A DNA stretch of 64,000 nucleotides from Welwitschia mirabilis (taxonomy: Eukaryota > Gnetophyta > Gnetopsida > Welwitschiales): contig JBOZIK010000001.1 in the NCBI GenBank assembly GCA_051453625.1, positions 110,051,951 to 110,115,950 on the forward strand. Reading direction: 5' to 3'. The position numbers and the translations under genes were made by a program. Shown here in pieces: positions 36,937 through 48,183 of this stretch. The notes below the pieces were generated by a model, which saw only the letters and a list, made by a program, of their open reading frames with translations, was not told the origin of the DNA and searched no databases. The stretch's first letter is position 1; each line of letters opens with the position of its first letter.

Positions 36937-38540
36937 TAGTGAGTCCAATTGGTGATATTTAAAATCATGTTTATAGTGTGTTTTCATGCATATTTAATGT
37001 GTTTTCAAATCAAATAGGAATAATATGAAGCTCAATCAGGATGATTACAAGGAACCCTAAATTTGGAGATAATGAACCCTTTTATGACATGTTTCATGCT
37101 TCCTAACATTCTAAAGAGCATTATGAATCTAGTTCAGAATGATGGATGACAACCAAGAGGTTAAAGGATGAACAAAAGATTGTCATCAGCCTAATCATAT
37201 AGATAATAAGTAAAGGAATGATTAATAGGATTAATATGTAATGAAATACATTGATTACAAATATTCATCCACCATATCATCTTAATTACACTCCAAAGGA
37301 TGATAGAAATTAAAGTATTCAAACCACATTTTAAAGATAAATCTAGAAGTTAATAGAGTTCACCATTAAATTCAACTCCTTTAGAAGAGATAGCAATGTA
37401 TCAATTAACTCAGAAGCCATAATCAAGTTTAGGTGAATCTTTGATCTTCATTAATATACTTGTAAAAGATGAAAGAAGATTAGTTTCAACAAAAAAATCT
37501 TCATAAGATAATAAAAAATATAATTATGACATAAGAAAGTAGAAAAGACTAAATATAACTTATTGTCTATTTTATTGTCTAGATAAAACTTAAGAGGACT
37601 AGTAGGATCACAAGAAATAGAATATAAATTAACATTTAATAGTTGTCCATCTAGTCCTTTAGATAATACCCGAGATAACGTCAAAAGCATGAAACTCAAC
37701 TATCATCAATAAGGCATGTGAAGGACAAGAAGCCATTAGAAGAAAAGATTAATCATTATCCACCATGTCATATCATGTCATCTAGAGGACACCCAAACAA
37801 GTGACAACCATAATGAATAAATAATAAATTCCATTAGCTATGAAATAATTATTATGATTATGTCTAATCTATTACAACTCTTTGATAACCTTAATCATCA
37901 TTTCAAATTCCTAAGTACCTCACTTAGGCCCCTTAATTTTCATCTTTAGTGCATCAATTAGTTTTTTAATTATTTATAAATTTAATGAGAAAGGAATCCA
38001 TCCTAGTTGTATAGAAGGAGGTTTCTTGATGTTAGGTTGTATCTTCTTCATTGAGGAGTTCTTACTTTATAAAAAATTGTGAACATTTTAATTAATAAAG
38101 TTATTGATTAAGGTGCTCTTCTAACATTACTTTTTGATCTTCCTTATAGTTTATATTAATTTCATTTAAGTGATAGTTATTTGTAATTAATATAGATTAT
38201 GAGGGTCAACTTGGGTGATACTAAGTTGATGTTCTTAATTAGGATTTGCATTTAGATTTGTATTTGATCTTTTCATCTTGCATTCATTCATTACATCATT
38301 GAATTTTCATTAATTTATCATTTTGAAATTATAATATGAAATCATTTTAGTTTTTTTCTTTTTTATTAAAGAAATATTCTAACTTCATACTTAGAATTCC
38401 TCTTTAGAGTACAACATTTGGGTTAGCTCCAATAAACTAGTGTGTTTTATGTGAGTTTTATTACATTTTTCAAGTATTAAAGATAAAATATTCATTAAAA
38501 GAAATTACTTAATTGATTACAGGATTTTCACTTGAACAAT
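36937..38540 (+). repeat. 3' LTR of element B
   Basis: Collinear with 28041-29620 from GTGAGTCCAATTG to ATTACATTTTTCAAGTATTAAAG. Compared with the 5' copy it has a 10-base duplication, ATGTCATATC|ATGTCATCTA, at 37765-37784. Divergence by eye is around one base in four or five. The element is therefore old. Confidence 0.83.
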
Positions 38541-41500
38541 ATATTAATAGATAACATCATTTATGCTATCTTATTATTTTTCTACATTTAATTGAAAAAT
38601 AGATATTCTTTACTTGTAATTGGTTTGCATTTAGAATATACATGAGAATACTTTATTAACTACTTATAAAATCAAGTTTTGTTTAGTAGAGTATTTCTTA
38701 CCTAACTAAGGATTGCATGATAGATCGCCTTATGAACTATTGCTCTATATTCTTAGGAAAAGATATCAATTAATTAATTAATTACTTTTTAAATTCTCTC
38801 GATGCTTAGAATTAACTTGTAGAGCAATTAAGAGTTCTTAAAAAGATTTGAAAGATCATTATAATTTCATGAAAAAATGATATCTAAGGTCATATATACT
38901 ATAATAAAAGATTTATTTTTATTTTTTAAAACTACTACATATACTTTAATCACTATAGCACATCTTCTACATATTATATTTTATTGTGGAAATTAAGGTT
39001 TAGCAACCCTTCCATTAATGATAAATATAAGAATTACTTTAATATCACATATAATTTATGTACTTTTAAACCACATAAACCTCATAATAACTCTAATGAA
39101 GTTCATCACATATGAAATTAAATAAGAAAATAATAAAATAAGAACTCAAGGGAGGCAACCAAATAGAAATTCTAGAGAATAAATTGTAAGACTTAATCAC
39201 ATACAATCATACAATAACTCAAATGAATTTCACCATCTATATTTAAAAGAACTCAATGTAATTATGACAAAAAGTATTCAATTTATTTTTTATAGGGTCT
39301 TCTTAATTCTTTCTCAATTCCATTTCCTTAGAATTTAATTTCTCATCAAGTAATTCTTTGGTTATTTTACTGAAATTAAAAACCATATGGTCTAACTTCT
39401 CATAATAACAGAAAATGTATTATTTCCTCTTTCAATCTTCTAGCTTCTTAAATAATGATATATCAAGAGATTTTCATTTAACAAAAATGTCTTAAGTATA
39501 AACTCTTGGTGTTTTAATCTGTTATGTTCATATAATAATGAATATATTACTTGTTTAAGATATGTTTATTTCTTAATGTAAAAAATAATACTATTTTACC
39601 TTTGAGAAAGACTACTGAGTAAGATTGCCTTAAAATCCTTTTTAAAAATTAGAGATTGAATACCAAAATTTGTATTATTAATGATCTAAAATAATTGACA
39701 TGATAATCAATATTCATTTCTTCATTTATGCTTAAGCCATAAAGTTGATGATTTAAAATGATCTTAGCCTCATTAATTATTGATCTAAAAGCTTAGATAA
39801 TATGTTTCATGCCTTACAACATGTCTATCCAAATTAATATAATGCAGGCAGGAATATTCTAGAGACATACTAGTTATATCTATAACATGTTTATAACATT
39901 TTTCCCATTCTATAGCTTTATCTATATTAGTTTATTTCAAATATTTTGTAACTTTTAATTGAAAAAAGTCCTCTTTATGTTAAGGATAATGATTGTGGAG
40001 TTTCTATGTATGGACATTTGTTTATTAACATTTTCCAAATGTTTACTCATGAAAATGAACTATTATTAATAAATTTGTCTTTAAGGTTATCTAAAAAGAA
40101 TAATTTCTTTAATCAAATATCTTCATAATATAAAACAATTCATAACCATGAAAATATTATATCTTTTAACATAATGGCTATGGAGTTATTATTAGTAGTG
40201 TTTATAGCATTATCATCCTTAATATGGATTTTTACTCCTTATAAAAACCTTAAGGTTATTATATTTTTCCTTTGGTTTTAAGGGTCGATTAAAAAAAAAC
40301 ATAATATAGCTTCTTATACTTTGATAATCATTTTGAATTAATGAAACTAAAATATCTACATACAATTTTGTGAATCATAAGTGAAGAAGGAATAGAACCT
40401 TAGCTTACCAGTTAAATATAATCATTAACTTCCTTATGGTAATTCAAATTTCCAAAGGAACCAAGGAGTGTGTGAGTAGCTCTAATTAAATTCTACATAC
40501 TCATCATAGTGATGGACATGCACATAATACCATAGGACATACCAATGTTTTCATCTAATTGAAAAAGTTCTTTTAATGTAGAAATATGAAAAATAACTCT
40601 ATTTTTCTATAGATTTAACTCTTAATTTTCATTGCTTCTTTTTATAAACAATAATAAGAAGTAAGTTTTACATTTAGAAAGCAGATCAAGACTTTTTGCA
40701 AATTCATTTAACTAGGGAATGATCTATGTTATTAGATGCATAATCCAAATTTGTGAAGCAAAAATCATGTATACTTCTTATGTTTCTAATTTTACCACTC
40801 AAATTTAATGGCTACTAATTAAATATACATGAATTAAGTCATAATGCCATAATTCATATGATTCTAAAGCTAGATACGAAGTTTCCTCTTAAATATACTT
40901 TGGTGCTAACTTTTAATTTCATATAATTAATTAAATCAACATGAAAGATGTAATAAAACTCAAAGGAATTTAAGAAGATTAAGGTAAAAAATATTTTTTT
41001 CATTAAATTATGATTAAGTGTTTAAATGCATACATAGTTACTAGCCTTGACCCTTTAATAATAATGAGAAATCCCTATAGTTATAGATCTCATGATTAAA
41101 TACAACTAACTTTAAAAATTATAAATAACATAATAGTAAGTTACACAAGAAGAATATCCATGTGTGCCTTAGGACATACTAAATAAAATATTTCTATGTA
41201 TACAAGTGAACACTTCTACTTTACATACTATTTGTAGCTATTATTTTGAAAGATAAATCTCCAATAGAAAATAACATATTACAAAAACAATAATTTCAAA
41301 CACATTATAATAGAATGATATAAAAATGCAAATGAAAAAAAGTGTAAAAAACTTGCAAGTTCTTATTCTACATTATCAAGAATTAATGTTAGTAAAAACT
41401 TATTTAAAAAACATTAATGGTATGCTTAATTAGATATTTTTAGGATATAATGTTTACATAATGTAAAGAATATCTTATTACATTAGATGAAATAGCAAAT

Positions 41501-41577
41501 ACCCATGAAGTGCTATGTAGGATGCACTTTTAGGTGATTTATTTATACATAGATTTTTATGTTTAAAGAGGAGAATT
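38541..41577. other. AT-rich region, no gene seen
   Basis: Dense stops in all six frames. Neither strand shows a retroelement motif, tRNA or LTR end that I can support. It begins with ATATT, the candidate target duplication of B. Confidence 0.45.
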
Positions 41578-43000
41578 ATAACACCCAACTTAATAAAATA
41601 TCTTGAAAATTTTCTTAAATTATTAATTAAAAAATCATTCAATCATAAGAATTACATTTAAATATTACAAAATAATCAAGACTAAGAAGAGGAAAGAAAT
41701 TGATCGAGGGCTTCTATGTGTTAGCCAATTAAAATAATTAGTAAGTCTCCATATATATATCCTAACAATATAGTAGTGCAATTATGAGTTTGTGTTTATG
41801 AATTTGATTCCTCAGAAAAATGTATTTCAATGAAAAAAATAGTAAATATTTGTTAACTTGAATAATGAAACATGAAATAACATGTTTTAATTTATATTTA
41901 AAATATGTAATATTTCCAACTTATAAAAAATGGTATAAAGATAAATATTACTTCATTTAACATATATATGCATAATATTAATACTAGTCCATTATATAAG
42001 AAGTGTAATAAAACAATAAGAGTTACACAATCCTAAGTTATAGATTTAATTAGACAATTTATCCATGATCCACTTACAAAAATATGATCATGAAACTTTA
42101 TTTGTAATGAGGATTCATTATTTCATTATTTTTAATTTGTTTATTATTAATTATTTTGTATAGTACAAAGTTTAATTTTCCCTTCTTAATTTTAATTCTT
42201 TACTATTATGAATCAACCTATAGCTTTAATAATTTACTTTAAGCTACTTATACATGAGCTTTTAAAATAGTAATAGACTATTTCTATGCCTTCTTCTGCT
42301 TCTATAAACTTAATTTTCAATTATATGTGCTAATATTGACTATATTATCTTGTTAAGATTATTATCTACTTAATAGTTTTGTAATATGTTCTAAAAATAC
42401 ATACAATTTAAACTTTTTCAAATAATAAATAAAGAAACCATTTAATCATAAGAGTCATGTTTAACCATTATATAAGCATCAAGAATAAGAAAAAGTAATA
42501 TTACATTCTTAGTAAATAAGGATTGATCAAGTGAGGCTACGTACTTATGATGAATACATTATTTTTTAAAATTATTATATATTTATTATTTTAGTAATAT
42601 ATTCTAATAATTAAATAAAGATCTTTATTGATCATTTTGTATTAACTTACAATAATAAATATATCATCATAATCAAATAAATTATAATTAAATATTTTAA
42701 CCATTAAATTTCATTACTTTTCATAATATAATAACACTAATTATTATAAGAAAACACCCATAACCCTTTCTCTACAAAAAATAATGTTAGCATAGTAATC
42801 ATGTTATCATTATTATATAATAGTATGACTTTGGACTTTCCATGGAAATTCCTAACTTTAATATGTGGGATCAATATTAGTTAGATCAAAAACTTACTTC
42901 AATGCTAAGGGATAAGTATAAATATAGTAATATATTAAGAAAAGAAAAAATTAATAATCCAACATATAAGTATGTAATATAGGTAATTAAGAGTATCCAT
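41578..43000 (+). repeat. possible LTR fragment with an internal diverged repeat
   Basis: ATAACACCCAAC at 41588 resembles the TGTAACACCC start seen in many plant Gypsy LTRs. The piece 41626-41720 recurs in diverged form at 42425-42540 (CATTTAATCATAAGA, ATCAAGA.TAAGAA, GATTGATC.AG). No partner LTR, PBS or end was found, so the call is weak. Confidence 0.25.
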
Positions 43001-45050
43001 TTTAGAGTTGTAGAAGCCATGTCTAGTTAAAGAGTTTTGGCATAAGATTAGAACAACAAAAAAAATGATAAGTCTAGATAACAGCAATATCATCACATAT
43101 CCCCATTGATCATACTATATGTACTATGTAAAAGCATATCCCTACTAACATAACCATAAAGGATAACTATGCATACAAAAATATATGTTATTATCATAAT
43201 GAATTTCTTCACCATAATTTATCACTAGAAATTAACCAAAATCAACATGTTCATTAGTCATGTTTTGTGTTCCATATGATAGGATTTTCCCACCCATACA
43301 TCTATAGAAACTAATGGTGAACATAAACTTGTTTTCAAAGGTTAAAATCTCTTATGAAATATGTTCTTATAAGTATGATTTTAGAAGCTATAAATAGTAG
43401 GTTAAAATCTCTTATACCATAAATGAGAGGTTGAAATATTACATGAATTTTTTTAATAATGGATAATAGGGAATTTTAATACTTGCATGTATAGTATGCG
43501 TATGTTGACCTAAAAAATGCTTAAACTATGTTGAGATAATAAATGAGTTTTTCTAAGGGCATTTCTATAGAGGAAAAATAATTCCTATATATTTTATCAA
43601 CAATAAGATAAGTGATGATACATAGCCCACTATAATAATAATTTTTGACTTTTACATCATGTTTTAATTACAATCTCCATCATCCATTAATAAGGCCATT
43701 TAACATCAATAATTACAATTACAAATTTAAGAAAATAGCAGATGTTGTTAACTTAAAATAAAATAGAGTTATAAATAAAAATTATAATAATTTTACATTA
43801 TGATCAATGCTACACATAATATAAGAAATATTAGATTTTACAACATAATGGGATTACTTACTATATAACATAGGCATTATTTGACATACCTTTACCAAAT
43901 AACTCTCTTATGAGATTCTCTTTCTTATTTTCTATAAATTCCACTTCCCATATGGTGATAAGGATGTAATTATAAATCTAGAAAAGAAAAGATATTTTAG
44001 ATCTTAAAAATCTTACTATTGATGAAACCTTAAAAATATTAAATCTTGTGTAAAATATCATATTCATAACTTCTATATTTTCATATGGAAGTTTGAATTG
44101 AAACTTTAAAGAAATATACCTTTTATATTTCTTCATACTTATATTTTTCACATAACCTTTTTTTTCCTTTTCTTATCCATCTTTTTTCAAATCCTTATTA
44201 TATTTTTTTATTTTACATCAATTTAATCATTTTTTTATGATTTTGTCATTTAGATTTCTTAAATAATATTATATCATTTACATGTATTTAGGTTTTTTAT
44301 ATAATTCATTTTTTATTTAGTAGAGAAGAGAGAAAACGTTTCATTAATGAATTACAAAGTTAAAAATAAAGGAGCTAATTAAATAATTAGTATTTAGTAA
44401 AAGCACAAAAAACTCATTAACATAGTAAATGTAAGTAGTTGGATCATGAAGCTAGATCTTAATAACTAGTAACAAGAGTAAATTTTTTTAAAAACTATAA
44501 GAAAATAAAAAGGAAGAATAAAATTATCATTTCTATTATCTTTTAATATAAGTAGCTAGAGGAAAATGATTAAATTATTCTTTATTTGGTGTTTAACCAT
44601 GGTAAAATGCTTTGTAATGGATGTTTGTTTCTTCTTAAGTTGAAGAAGATCAAAGAAAAAAGATCATTTAGTTATGTAGATAGTCCTAAATAATCCACTA
44701 TTAAGATGTTAAGTTTTGATAATCATGAAACAATTCTATAAAATAAGTCATAGACACAAAATCTACAATCCCTGTTTCCTTTCTTATGATTAATGACACT
44801 TCTTATGTTTGATGATTTGTTTTTGGGAATATTTAAATTATGGTTTTTTTCATGATAAGAAGGTAGCTTAATTCTTTAATAAAAAGTATCTTTACATATA
44901 ATGAAATATGAAATTTGGGGAAATTTAAAAGACTTTCCTTTAAAAATTCTCATATTTCTTTCCCTCTAGATCTTAAATCGAATAACGATAAGAAGTAATT
45001 TTCAAACTTGTCTCTTTTGCTTATTATAACTTATTAAATTTCATCTATTC
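43001..45050. other. AT-rich region, possible 3' part of LINE M
   Basis: GGTTAAAATCTCTTAT occurs at 43340 and 43400, 60 bases apart. T-rich tracts at about 44160-44320 could be the remains of a LINE tail read on the opposite strand. No gene seen. Confidence 0.35.
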
Positions 45051-45299
45051 AATGCATAATTTACATCAAGTAAATACATGTTAAGCCCTATGATGAAAGA
45101 ATACATTTTAAAATTAACCAAGTGTGTAAGTAAATGGTTATACATCTTGAAGTTAATGAAAAATAACACATTGATATTCCATTAAAATCCCTTTCTACCT
45201 TAGAAAACACTTAGTGAATAGTTTATATTTGAGTAATTTTAAAATAAAAAACTTTAATTTTGGAGTAATAATTGGCAATTTTAAGACAAATGATTAAGG

Positions 45300-46660
45300 A
45301 TAATTATGACTAGTTTGGTAAGATTTTGAGGTAGGATAATTTTCATATTCTCAACATAGCTTACCATTAATTCCTTATAATGCTAAAAAGAGAAAATTTA
45401 ATTTTTTAAAACTAAGACCAGATAGAAGAGGCTTCAATGATGTAAGAAAAATTTTAAAAGATCATTTCACCATACAAGTATTTATATTTTATAATCATTG
45501 ATTGTATATATTTTTTGATTTTTTTATGTGAGTTATCATAATAATTTTTTCATTAATAAAATATTAAAAAAAGTAATCATTTAATACCTTAAACTTTGAA
45601 TGCTTATCTTGATAGCTTTCTTTTTAATAGATTATATGAAGAGTTTTTATCTAAAAAGATCCATAAAAGTCTTTTTTTGCTTTTGATTGATAATAGAAAT
45701 TATTAGTTTAAATAATGAGATATGGTGAAGATGTAAAATATGTAATTACCTTTAAACTAGCTGGAATCTTCCTACTTCAAAGCTAAATTTTTACTTTCCA
45801 TCCTAGTAATCATTGATTAATCTTTATAATAATGTCTTTACAATAACATATATTTATTCTAGATAAGAAAAGGAAAACTTTTAAATATTTAGTAGAAAGA
45901 TCATCTATAGGTTATTTAAGGACTCAAGTAAAATATTTTTCTTTTTATCCAAAGATTAAAAGCATATAGTTTACTTATACTAAATTTTAAAAAAAACTAA
46001 ATTGTGATGATAAATCCATTAAGAATATTTTTAAGGTTTTAAACTTAATCTCGTGTTCTTTAGATGAAGAAAAAAATGTCATTTACAAATGAGGTATGAG
46101 CAAAAAAGTAATAACCATATGTTAATTGAATTTCTATTTATTTCTTCTAATAATTTAATTGCTACAAAAACATCCTAAACCTTCCATAGCTAAAATGAAT
46201 AAACAAGAAGAGATAGGAATGAATAAACAAGAAGAGATAGGATAATCTTGATAGGGTCCATTACAGGAGATAAAGTACTTTATATTTAAGTTATTAATTA
46301 TAAAGAAAAATACTAGTAATGTAAGGCATACTTGCAATTTCTTAATCTAATAAGAAGAGTAAACAAAGAATTTAAAATATTCATGAGGTAATACTAGTAA
46401 ATTTTATTAAAATTCTTGCTTATATTAATATTAATACCATGTTTGATTTTTTTTGGTTAATGAATAGAAGAATAGAAAATTTTTTGTATAAGGAGAACTT
46501 AATTTATTATTAATCTTTCTTACACAAAATAACTTATTCAAGAGAGATTAAATGTGGGGTAAAGGATTTAAGCCTTACACCCAAAACTTTACAGAGAATT
46601 TTGTAAAGTAATATGAAACAATTAATACCTTGAAAATTAAATATATCAAAGGCATTATTT
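45300..46660 (-). pseudogene. LINE M reverse transcriptase remnant
   Basis: On the minus strand: ILCKVLGVRLKS and HLISLE near 46600 match yKI.aKvLa.RLK and lIS..Q of plant L1-type RT. Then GPYQDYPISSCLFI...LFILAMEGL near 46270-46170 matches RGLRQGdPiSPyLFilaME.L. A block near 46100 (PHL.MTFFFSS) lies where HLLFADD is expected, and IIIKIN..LLGWKVKI near 45840-45790 matches the I...i..W..K.LS block. The FADD residues are lost and stops are frequent. The RT would prime on nicked DNA. The PISSCLFI octapeptide is duplicated. Confidence 0.75.
46194..46241 (-). repeat. perfect 24 bp tandem duplication in LINE M RT
   Basis: AATGAATAAACAAGAAGAGA plus TAGG is repeated twice head to tail, 46194-46217 and 46218-46241. 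The unit is 24 bases, exactly eight codons, so the peptide PISSCLFI is doubled in frame. The copies are identical although the element around them is very eroded, which suggests a late event. Confidence 0.9.
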
Positions 46661-47149
46661 TATTTAAGAATGAGCATATAATTTTTAAAGAAAAATAAAA
46701 ATATTTTTCCATTTTTTCATAATTCATGCACCTTTAGAAAGAAGTCTTCTTTTACCAGAGGTTACTATTTATTGAAAAATTATACTATAATATTATTAAA
46801 TATAGGTAATTTATTTTTTAATTAAATAATAACTTGGAGGTTAGAAAGTTTCAACTAGAGAGGAATCTGAGCACAGTGCATTAAGGTTTGAAGTACTCAT
46901 TTGTTCATTTGAAAGGAGGGAGGAGGAAAGGGTTGCCATTCTCTCTGTGATATCTCCTCCAGTTTGCAAAAGATAATCTAGGTCTTTTTTTCTAGTGGAC
47001 AAGAAATCCTCTTAAGATTTCTATAAGGTAAGATCATGTAACCTCCACTTACATAGCTTCTCAAATAACATAGGTCCTTTTAGCTTAAATTAGAGCCTAA
47101 ATATTAAAAAAATGTAAAGGAAAAGATTAGATTTAGTCTTATAGGTTGA

Positions 47150-48180
47150 CTTGTTTAAGATAGGCTCAGCCTGGGTATGGAAGCAATACATAAATGGTGT
47201 CCCTAAAATGGATAAGAATTGTTGATGTCTAAGTTACTACATTAGCAAGCAATATGATCCTTTTCAAGTTTGAATATTAGGATACATTAATACCATGATG
47301 CTTAGAAACCCTAGTTTTTATGGTAGGGGGATTACTTATTAGATGAAAACTAGGAGAGGACTTTGAGTAAAGTTTCTAGAAATACCAAAGGTGGGTTAAA
47401 TTCAAATTCATTATATTAATTCTTTGGAATTAGGATTTTTTTCAAAAATTTTATGATGTGGTTTACTAGATTATCAATATTGATCTAGTAATGCTTAATG
47501 GAAATAGGATGATTCTTATGATTTTTTATGCATGAATAGATATAGAGACCATAAAAACCCTAAGGAATTTTAAGTTATTCCATAGGTTTAATGTTAATAA
47601 AGTGAAAATAGAGTATAAGAACATTTTGAACCTGTGCATGTTTTGTGACACCTTTGCACATTTTATCAATTCTTTCTTAAAACATAAGGAAGATATTTAT
47701 GATTGAGGTAATAGAAAAGGATACAAAGTTTATTCTTATTTAAATTTCAATTCCATATTTGCTAAACATTTGGGAATCCCTATGAAGATGTTTCCTTAAG
47801 AATAAATAAAATGAATTGTAGATAATCTAGAGGAGGATAAAATTGACATAGGAAGTTGTCTCAAAGCCAAATTAGGAAGAACCAAATGTGAAAGGCTAAA
47901 AGAAACCCGCTCTTCATCTAAAACACTCATGTAGGAAAAAAAACCAAAAATAGAATAGGGAAAAATTCTTTTCTAATTAATTTAGCCCATCATGTAGAAT
48001 TAAACTAGAAGATTCAAAATTGGACTCAAAATATCTAAGTGAATCATGGGTAGTACAAATAAAAATATGGAAAGCTCTTTAGTGGTAAGTAAGGCTAGGA
48101 GAAAAAGCTATATCAAATATTGTAAATGATTCCTATATGAACATTATGGATATTTTCATAAAACACCCTAAGAAGAAACT
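47150..48180 (+). pseudogene. LINE N ORF1 (nucleic-acid binding protein) remnant
   Basis: VKFLEIPKVG near 47368 fits the VWIRIPG.P block of plant LINE ORF1 (DUF4283 type). ID.ETIKTL-like text near 47535 and VKIEYKNILNLCMFCDTFAH at 47602-47661 fit V.YE.IP.FC..CG..GH. The CCHC knuckle keeps Cys, Cys and His with the right spacing, and the fourth ligand reads Phe. A basic, charged tail follows to about 48170. Such proteins coat LINE RNA. Stops at Gln and Trp positions break the frame. Confidence 0.7.
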
Positions 48181-48183
48181 TTT

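Larger units (their letters stand above)
28041..38540 (+). mobile_element. element B, structurally complete Ty3/Gypsy element (Athila/Tat-like)
   Basis: Two 1.6 kb LTRs, a tRNA-Asp-type PBS, and the order gag, protease, RT, RNase H, integrase, then a polypurine-rich tract. ATATT occurs at 28036-28040 and at 38541-38545 and is a candidate 5 bp target duplication. Order and motifs (RRLNP-like, FMDD-like, ILGRPF-like, GGHF) match the non-chromovirus Athila/Tat branch. The polyprotein is destroyed by many stops, frameshifts, an RT deletion and loss of catalytic Asp. LTR ends are uncertain by one or two bases. Confidence 0.85.
45051..46860 (-). mobile_element. LINE M, 5'-truncated non-LTR retrotransposon
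   Basis: Only the second open frame (RT) is recognised, reading from about 46660 down to about 45100. The endonuclease part is missing on the side facing LINE N, so the element is 5'-truncated or was cut there. Its 3' end is not defined. Confidence 0.65.

Noticed and set aside
46155-46337. Independent small membrane protein on the minus strand
   Set aside because: It is the RT core of LINE M (LFILAMEGL block) with the 24 bp duplication.
47160-47200. tRNA-like GC-richer stretch (GGCTCAGCCTGGGTATGG)
   Set aside because: No cloverleaf could be drawn; it lies in the LINE N ORF1 remnant.
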